A stretch of 64,000 nucleotides of DNA from Bromus sterilis (Eukaryota > Streptophyta > Magnoliopsida > Poales > Poaceae), in assembly GCA_950022295.1 (NCBI GenBank), contig OX465600.1, positions 293,863,782 to 293,927,781 of the forward strand, written 5' to 3'. Of the stretch, positions 57,572 through 64,000 are shown piece by piece (position 1 is the stretch's first letter; every line of letters begins with the position of its first letter). The notes beneath the pieces were generated by a model, which was not told where the DNA came from, made no database searches, and worked only from the letters and a program-made list of their open reading frames with translations. Made by a program: the position numbers and the translations under genes.

Positions 57572-57770
57572 TAAGGATACACATAACAGATCATGTTGAC
57601 TTTAGTTTCCCGAGAGCTTTCTGGTACTCTTTTCTATGCCCGACTTATCGCAAATTAATTTTACAGATAACGACACATTGATATTGGTATGGATACACAC
57701 ATATTAGATCATGAGCTAAATGTAGTCTTCCTCGAAGCTTTCAGATACTTTCCATTGCCCGACTTTGCCA
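57572..57770 (+). repeat. Tandem duplication of about 120 bp, diverged
   Basis: The segment 'ggatacacataacagatcatg...ctatgcccgactt' (57572-57648) recurs as 'ggatacacacatattagatcatg...cattgcccgactt' (57689-57773). No gene is seen. Confidence 0.6.
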
Positions 57771-57779
57771 AATGTACTC

Positions 57780-58122
57780 AGGCTGGTGCCAGTGCACCGC
57801 CCGGCTATAGCCTCGTCACGTCAGCTTTTACCCCACTCTCACCCCCACTCTCACCCCACTCTCACCCCACGGTGCCAGTGCATGGGCTATAGTCTCCCTC
57901 TCGTCCCGCTCTCTCGCCCGCGCTAGCCCCGCTCTCGCCCGCTCTCGCCTCTCCTCTCGCCCCGCTCTCGCCCCCAGCGCGGGCGGCAGCCGGGCGGTAG
58001 CGGGCGCTACCGCCGGGCGGTGGATCCACCGCCCGCCGTTGCCGTCTCGCCCCCCTCCCGCCCCGCTATCGCCCGGGCGCGGGCGATACCGCCCCGGCTC
58101 CAGCCTCCATTGGCACCAGCCT
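57780..58122. mobile_element. GC-rich TIR element, possible MITE
   Basis: AGGCTGGTGCCA at 57780-57791 is the complement of TGGCACCAGCCT at 58111-58122, a 12-bp inverted repeat. The interior is unusually rich in 'ctctcgccc' and 'gcccgggcg' minisatellite units. Flanking bases do not give a clear duplication, so the superfamily is not assigned. Confidence 0.45.
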
Positions 58123-58632
58123 CATTGTCCATCAATATATATTTTTAAATTACAAACAAAACATGACTTCATCTTCACAAAAAGTTTGCCGTGCATTCAA
58201 ATGAATTTCCAAACATGCAACGATCAAGTTTTATTCGAGTATATGTAGGTACAATATAAGACGATGATGTTGTGTATAGTAACTTGTGCTGATAAGTAGT
58301 ACGTACGTAGGACGTTTACATACGGAACACCATTCATTCAAAGATATGGATCGATCGTTGCATTGTTTTGGGGGATTTGGGTCTGCGCACGGATGCAATT
58401 AGGGTTTGGCACCCGCCGGTGGTATACATCCGTACGCTTTGCGGCACCCACGGCCGGTGTAGGGTTTGCCAGCACCACCCGGCGACGGGAGAGCAGGGTT
58501 GTTAGGGTTGAGAGAACCAGAGCCTGGATGGACGGGAAACCATGGACGTTATTCAGAGGATCATCATAACTAGTTAATAGATTCTGAAAATGACGACGAA
58601 ATGAAGGAACACGTTTAAAAGGGGACTAATAA

Positions 58633-58797
58633 TTAAACGCTGCGGATCGACTGACAACCTATAGCGGCGTCGTGGACGGCGGCTCCAAGGCAGACGGAGC
58701 CGTTCATGATGACGGCGGCGACGACGACGAAGACAGCGATCTGGAGGAGCACCGTGGAAGAACGGCCGGCAGATCTACTACCCATGCAAGCCGCCAT
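58633..58797 (-). CDS. Candidate small secreted peptide, 54 aa
   Basis: The frame starts MAACMGSRSAGRSST at 58797 and ends at a TAA (58633-58635). Residues 16-38 (VLLQIAVFVVVAAVIMNGS) form a strong hydrophobic core with small residues after it, as in a signal peptide, leaving a short mature part with two cysteines. A good TATA box lies about 90 bases upstream and the leader between them is short. A donor-like g/gttgtc near 58645 leaves open that the gene is spliced and the peptide longer. I do not recognise the family. Parts of its promoter exist as a second copy at about 46930. Confidence 0.45.
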   Translation of the reverse strand: MAACMGSRSAGRSSTVLLQIAVFVVVAAVIMNGSVCLGAAVHDAAIGCQSIRSV

Positions 58798-58884
58798 GCT
58801 GATGATTCCAGTGAAGCTTTGTGAGCTAGCTGTGGAGGCCTGCTATGCTGCTGTGATGCTTGCTGGTCGAAGAAGGCACGCACG

Positions 58885-58892
58885 TATTTATA
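58885..58892 (-). promoter_or_regulatory. TATA box of the small secreted peptide gene
   Basis: The minus strand reads TATAAATA, 88 bases upstream of the start codon. Confidence 0.6.
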
Positions 58893-59270
58893 GGCCGTCC
58901 CTTCAAGATGCTGCATATTTTGGTGCCACCGAATTTCTAGGGTTAGTCAAGGCTAGTGAGTGGTGGCTGTACACGACGACGTGAGACAGAGACATGCATG
59001 CAGTCGAATAGTCAGATCGACGACCCAGCGCATGCAGCTAGCGACGACGACCGATGATTAGTCACTACGGCTGGCAGCAAGAGAAGATTCTCTTCTCCAT
59101 TTTTCTTTCTCCGGTTAGTCAGCAATGCGCCAATGCGGCCGGCGACCTCCATCGCTAGTAGTGCTTCCGGCACCACGTCGCTCTTATCTGTCCAGTCGTC
59201 TCTGCTTCCTCATCTGTACACTACACGTTGAATTAGAGCTCCAAGATGGAAAGGCTTCGTCTCTGTTTCT
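58893..59270 (-). promoter_or_regulatory. Upstream region of the peptide gene, paralogous to about 46950-47662
   Basis: Blocks including 'ggttagtcaaggctagtgagtg' and 'gaattagagctccaa' match the left copy in order. Shared blocks in otherwise unrelated flanks suggest a segmental duplication or a promoter-carrying repeat. Confidence 0.5.
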
Positions 59271-59349
59271 TTCTTTGCATTATCCACACATCGAGCACCT
59301 CACATCACTCCCTCCCGCATTCTACCGACGCATTTGTCAGTTTTTGTCT

Positions 59350-59990
59350 GATTTAGTCTGTTTGCGTCGGCGCGGATAGAAATCTCGGCTCAACGCGACG
59401 GCGCAAACGGACGTCTGTCCGTTTTCGTGTCCGTCCTGACCCATTCCTGACCCAAAATTGGGGCTGGTTTGCGTCGGTGCGGACACGCGCGAGCGCCCGC
59501 CCTTGTCCTCTTCTGGCCTACTCGTCGGTCACACAAAGTGCCATAATTTTCCTCCATTCTTCCCAAAGCTTCCCGCACTTTTTCATGGAGACCGAGTCAA
59601 ATCTCAGCGTCGGCGCCGGCTCCGCCCCCCTCCAGCCCACCATCACCGCCGCCACCGCCGTAGTCACTCCGACCGGGGAAACCGAAGAAGGAGTTGACGG
59701 AGGCGGAGGCGGAGGCGGCGCGGGACAGGGCCTTGCAGTCGGCCAAAAGAGCCGACCGCCGCAAAAACGCGACCGCCGCTAAAGCCATGGCTGCGCAATC
59801 GAAGGAAGAAGAAGGTCATCGCGCAAAAAGCGGCGAACAAAATGCGTTCCCGCGTTGGTCGACGCGTCCAGGAAGCCGCGGACAATTGTCCACGCGCCGA
59901 CGCAAACGGACTAATACCGGAAAAATCGTGCGTCTGTTTGCGTCGGCGCGTTGGAGTTTCCCTAATCTCTTCCTTGTGCCTAAGGAAGTG
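59350..59990 (+). pseudogene. PIF/Harbinger-associated ORF remnant
   Basis: A plus-strand frame starts METESNLSVGAG near 59586. After a shift it continues in a second frame (from 59694) with MTEAEAEAARDRALQSAKRA and RRKNATAAKAMAAQSK. Such alanine/arginine-rich helices typify the Myb-like ORF linked to Triticeae Harbinger elements. Motifs 'tttgcgtcggcgcg' and its complement flank the region at 59358, 59392, 59890 and 59940 and may be relics of termini. No transposase is present. Confidence 0.35.
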
Positions 59991-60040
59991 GCGGAGCTTG
60001 GCCCATATTTAAGGAGGGGCAATGGGCTCGGGGAGGGGGG

Positions 60041-60565
60041 CACTACTGGAATTCACCTATTTGCCGTCTGCCTTGGCGGACGGCAAACACCTGTATGGCG
60101 GACGACAAAGCCCTTTGTCGTCTGCCCCCGCACGGCAAAGCACCCTCAGCCATTTCTTTGGCAAAGAGGTGCTTTGCCGTCTGTAGGAAATCGACGGAAG
60201 GCAAACTCCTTTGCCGTGCGCATTTGTACAAGCAGACGACAGAGCGGGCGTGACGGCGAACCTTTGCCAGCCGGCTCCGTCAGGCCGTTAACGGCGGGGT
60301 TTGTCGTCTACTGACAGACGGCAAAACAGTATGACGTCATCCGGCAGGTCCATGACATCACTCCCCCCCCCCCCCCCGGTCATATGTTTGACGTCCTGCA
60401 GCAGACGACATAGTCTCCCAACTTTGCCGTCTGCCTTGACGAGGCAGACGGCATAATGACCAAATGGTCACCCAGCTGTTGCCAGATTGCACAGCTGGGC
60501 GCCACGTGTTCTCTTTGCCAACTGAAAGCAGACATCAAAGGCCTTTGCCGACAGCTTGCAGATGG
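60041..60565 (-). repeat. CACTA3 terminal and subterminal repeats
   Basis: More than ten 'tttgccgtctg' or 'cagacggcaaa' motifs in both orientations occur. A 17-C homopolymer (about 60363-60378) lies among them and may be length-uncertain in any assembly. Confidence 0.82.
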
Positions 60566-60904
60566 AAAAGAGGCTACAAACCCACTTTTTTGTTTGTTTT
60601 CTTCTAATTCCCTGCATTTGACAAAACAATATATATATACATATGTACTAGCAGTACCAGAAGCACATATCACATATCATCAACTGATCCAAACACATAA
60701 TTAACATCAAGTGATCCATATATAGTCTCCAAACACATAATGAAGATCAAGTGATCTATATACATAGTGTACACAAGTGTCAAACAACTACATCACAAGT
60801 CTCAAACACATAAATAGTACAAGTCTCAAAACAAACAGCTATATTACAAGTGAAGAAGCACCACTACATGAATGCATGACTCCCATGAAGCAAATCTGCA
60901 AAAT

Positions 60905-61072
60905 GAAAGAAAAGAAAGTTAGAAGAAAAAGAAGAAGAAGAAGAAGAAGAGAAGAAGGAGAGGAAGAAGAAAAAATAAGAGAAGAAAGAAGAAGAGAAGA
61001 ATAAGAGAAGAGTTCTTCTCTTATTCTTCTTCTCTTCTTCTTTTTCTCTTTCTTTTTCTTCTTATTGAGGAA
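60905..61072. repeat. GA-rich/TC-rich palindrome of CACTA3
   Basis: A purine run (60905-61013) meets a pyrimidine run (61014-61065) with a perfect inner palindrome (agaataagagaaga / tcttctcttattct). It sits downstream of the TNPA-like gene, as in CACTA2. Confidence 0.85.
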
Positions 61073-61084
61073 ATAAAGAAGCAT

Positions 61085-61770
61085 AAGTAATTGTAATCAA
61101 ATGAAGCCAACTTTATAATATTTTCAGTAAATTAAGCTCACTTTAGCATTTTTTGAGGTAATTAAGCTAACTTTAGCAATTTTGATCAAATGAAGCCAAC
61201 TTTATAATATTTTCAGTAAATTAAGCACACTTTAGCATTTTTTGAGGTAATTAAGCTAACTTTACCATTTTTGAGCAATTTAAGCTAACTTTAGCAATTT
61301 TGATCAAATGAAGCCAACTTTTTCATATTTTCAGTAAATTAAGCTCACTTTCTTCTTCTTCTTCTTCTTCAGTTTTCTTTAGCATTTGTGAGCAATTAAG
61401 CTAACCTTTAGCATTTGTGAGCACATTTTGAAAAATTAAGCTAACCTTTAGCATTTGTGAGCAATTAAGCAAACATTAGCATGTTTTGAGCCAATGAAAC
61501 TAACTTTAGCATATTGTGAGAAATTTAAGAAACTTTAGCATGTTTTGAGGAATTAAGCTGACTTTAGCATATTGTGAGCCAATTAAGCTAGCTTTAGCAT
61601 TTTGTGAGCCACTTTAGCTAACTTTAGAATTTTTTAAGTGAATCAAGCTAACTTTAGTATTTTGTGAGCGATTCAAGCTAACTTTAGCATCTTGTGAGAA
61701 AATCAAGCTAACTTTACCATTTTGTGATCAAATTAAGCTAACTTTGGCAACTTTACCATTTTCAAACTAA
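61085..61770 (-). repeat. Degenerate 'aattaagctaactttagcat' array of CACTA3
   Basis: About twenty units of 33-37 bp built on 'aagctaactttagcattttgtgag' follow one another. An 'aagct' core is shared with the array in CACTA2. No coding content. Confidence 0.88.
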
Positions 61771-61827
61771 CTAAGCATTTAAAAAGAAAGATATACAAGA
61801 CAACTTACCGTAGTGTCCGAGAAGCAC

Positions 61828-63177
61828 TCAAGGCTGAGGTGGCTGAGAATCATCCGTCGGGTTGGCCGATGTTGACGGGGGAGAAGGGTCATGGGACGCA
61901 GCCCGAGAGTTATAGTGCACGAAAAGATCAATTAGAGGTTAGCACGACGCCACTCAATATGGTATTGATGATCATCGAAACATACTCACCGTCCCCATAG
62001 GAGAAATGATCGGCATTGGTGGAGCGGCCTGACCAGTCTTCTCGTACATAGTCTGCACATTTGTTTTCCATGAGTCAATCATATTAGTTACTAATATAAA
62101 CAAAAATTATAACATGCATTCTTTGGGTGAATATGAACAAGTGACTTACCACGAAGAGCTCATACAAGGCCCGGTTCGATGCATCGTGTCGTGCCGCGGC
62201 CTCCTCGAGAGCCTTCGCCGTCCTCTCCTCCGCCAGCCGCTCTCTCTCCGTTGCCTTCTCCTCTGCCAACCGCTCCTTCTCCTCCAGTAGTCGCTGGGTG
62301 TTTTGTCCCTCTTTCTCAAGAGCTTCCTGCAACCCCACTCCTCTAGTTAGCATTGTAATATTCGATGAGAGAAAACAAGAATGCAAGAGTCCTTATGGAT
62401 AACGTGGATAGCGAGGTCGACTGGTCGCGGACGAGTCCTTATAGCAGGAGAAGAACTCGTTTGGCGTGCCTTGATCTCAGGAAGAGTCTTATCACACCTA
62501 ATCAACTTATCTCCAATGGCCATGGCGCCATGGCGCCTTCCGCCACCAGAGATCATCACCAGCTCCGGGTCAATAGGCTTCCCAATCGGGGTGTAAGCCT
62601 CCCCGTACTTCTCCTTCGCCACCTCAGTATAAGCCTTGAGCTTACTATAGACGACAATGTTGGTGAAAGTCGAAGGAGTGGCGAGATCCGACTCTAAGAG
62701 CGCCTTGGCCTTCTTGTACGACGCTGTATGGGCCATGCCATACATGTCGAACACCTCAGGCACCTCCGTTTTATTATGCTCCGCCTAAAAGACAAAGCAA
62801 AGCATGATATTAGTAAGTGGGTGCCTAAAAGACAAAGCAAAGAAGAATTTGCACATACCCATTTATGCCCGTAACCAGCTAAGTTACTACTGCCTTGATG
62901 GTGTGGCACACCAACCATTTGGGCGCGCCGCTCCTTGGCATTGTTGTGGACGGCCAACCAGGCATCTGAGCACCAGTGGTCCATAATGACCTCCCAACAA
63001 TCCATCTTGTCCGCACACCATCTCGGCGGCGCCTAAGTTAGTAAACAAGGAAACTAATAAGTAGCCTAGATAGGAATCAAATCAAGCAAACTATACAAGA
63101 CTTAAGAAGGGTTACCGTCATGTACTGGGCTGATGACGGCTTCCCGCCCTTCATTGGTAGGCCCCAAGTGGAAGGCG
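61828..63177 (-). pseudogene. CACTA3 TNPA-like protein, C-terminal exons, truncated by an LTR
   Basis: Minus-strand exons parallel CACTA2 exons 3-8: about 63177-63118 (GLPMKGGKPSSAQYMT), 63032-62861 (RWCADKMDCWEVIMDHW, RRAQMVGVPHHQGSS), 62786-62395 (LMISGGG-type block, here LVMISGGGRRHG, then KARQTSSSPAIR), 62328-62151 (coiled coil EKERLAEEKATERERLAEER), 62052-61989 (APPMPIISPMG) and a last exon ending at 61828. The domain is the same Ptta/En/Spm type. The last exon's acceptor reads AC rather than AG. The N-terminal part is lost at 63178 where an LTR begins. Confidence 0.72.
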
Positions 63178-64000
63178 TGATGCGGTACAGCAGCAAGTTT
63201 CCCTCAGTAAAGATACCAAGGTTTGTCTCCAGTAGGACTCCAGAGATGATAAGTAGGTGTCAGCGGCGCAACTGACGCAGACCTGCACACAGACACAGAT
63301 AACTTTGCTCCCAACGAAGTTCAGAGAGGTTGTCAATCTCTCCGGTCTTGTTGTTCACAAATGATAAAACGCAAGGGGATAATGATAGCAACTTGAAAGT
63401 AAATGCAAAAAAGTAAATATAGCTTGGAAACAATAATGAGGATATGGACCGGGATACGTGATGTTCGCTAGTGATGTCTCTCTCCCAAAAGACGATAAAA
63501 ATGCTATGCGAGGTAAAAAAACTACAGAAAGGCAATTGACAGGATTAAGAACGCACCGCAATGCTAACTATGCTACAAAAGAAAGGAAGAGGTTCAAAAG
63601 CACGGGCAGTACGCCAAAGTAAGTAGACCGAAATCCATCTGCATCTACTACTAATCATCCACCTTGAGATATCTATCCAGAACATCTCGCTGGTATTAAG
63701 TTGCGAGCCCCACCCAAAGTGTAAACCCAAAGCAACAGACAACTGCATTAAAAAGAACTTTGCGTAAAGTAAACAATCCTTGTAACCGCGGTTACAAGCA
63801 CCGTTGTTTTCCCCCTTGCGGCAACAACACATCCCCTAGACTCATGTTTCTGTCACTCAAGCATGTCATCGGGGAGGCATGAACCCACAATCTAGCACAA
63901 CGCTCCCTCTTGGAGTCACTACCTACTACTTGGCCAAAGCAATAAACAACAACGGAGAGCATGCAAGAATTACTTAGGAACAAAAATATAAGAGATAAAA
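63178..64000 (-). mobile_element. LTR retrotransposon edge inserted in the CACTA3 gene (partial)
   Basis: Sequence homologous to the TNPA-like exon stops at 63177 and TGATGCGGTACAGCAG begins. The following 0.8 kb has the style of the minus-strand Athila LTR above (agcaacttgaaagtaaatgc), without coding content. The likely target duplication would be AGGCG (63173-63177), which needs the other end beyond the window. Superfamily gypsy is an inference. Confidence 0.45.

Larger units (their letters stand above)
60041..64000 (-). mobile_element. CACTA3: left part of a third CACTA transposon, continues beyond the window
   Basis: CACTACTGGAATTCACC at 60041 is a CACTA terminus, followed by 'gccgtctgcc'/'ggcagacggc' subterminal repeats up to about 60560. 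The TNPA-like gene points to the left, so this is the 3' end. The other end lies outside the window. Gene layout, a 3' repeat array and a GA/TC palindrome match CACTA2 in mirror image. An LTR insertion interrupts it at 63178. Confidence 0.85.

Noticed and set aside
60361..60378. Poly-C run as a possible structural signal
   Set aside because: A homopolymer of this kind is prone to sequencing-length error, and nothing around it supports a function.

Overview
This window is nuclear DNA from a grass, most likely a Triticeae species such as wheat, barley, rye or Aegilops. That assignment is an inference from the transposon families present: large CACTA elements with 'cccggtt' or 'gccgtcagc' subterminal repeats, an Athila-lineage LTR element without pol whose LTR begins TGATAACCC, a Tat-lineage gypsy element, a SMART/TRIM-type mini-LTR element and a Tourist-like MITE. 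No tRNA, rRNA, CRISPR array or bacterial-type operon was seen. Nearly all of the sequence is nested mobile DNA with a low-copy island at about 46.7-60.0 kb.

Layout. Positions 1-2656 hold an old repeat-like region with a TATA box and degenerate repeats. A SMART/TRIM mini-retroelement follows (2657-2862) and its 3' LTR is cut off after about six bases. Next comes a tandem array of at least three 1.44-kb units (A at 2863-3799 plus 32448-32948, B at 32949-34385, C at 34386-34913). Each unit carries a fragment of a Helitron helicase-like protein on the minus strand. Unit A is split by an Athila-lineage LTR retrotransposon (3800-32447, minus strand, TSD GTACC, gag and protease but no reverse transcriptase or integrase). 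Each of its LTRs was later hit by a different CACTA transposon: CACTA1 (3871-15345, TSD CTC) in the left LTR and CACTA2 (23187-31262, TSD GTA) in the right LTR. The intact LTR provides the empty site in each case, and unit B provides the empty site for the Athila insertion.

Unit C runs into a Tat-lineage gypsy element (34914-45646, minus strand) with a dual RNase H and many frame breaks. Its right LTR contains a 1.44-kb retroposon with a 13-bp target duplication. The right LTR is followed by about 110 bp of the element's own internal sequence, which points to unequal recombination. A truncated PIF/Harbinger element follows (45756-46653).

The low-copy island contains two diverged copies of a promoter-like segment (about 46.93-47.66 kb and 58.88-59.27 kb), a candidate 54-aa secreted peptide (58633-58797, minus), MITEs and retroposon remnants. 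A newly delimited 7.6-kb Helitron (47669-55280, minus strand) has a textbook 3' hairpin plus CTAG terminus and a TCTCTACTATAAA 5' end. It carries gene pieces of a MATH-BTB gene, a DCD-domain gene and a receptor kinase, all in one orientation. A third CACTA element begins at 60041. Its TNPA-like gene is broken by another LTR (from 63178) that runs off the window.

How the genes work together. In CACTA1 the TNPD transposase would cut the element. A small coiled-coil/membrane protein gene sits upstream of it, and two further genes (an 89-aa protein and a four-exon B3-like DNA-binding candidate) sit near the 3' end, each behind its own copy of the same promoter. CACTA2 has lost the catalytic part of TNPD but keeps a nearly complete eight-exon TNPA-like subterminal-binding gene and a 217-bp RNA-hairpin candidate, so it looks non-autonomous.
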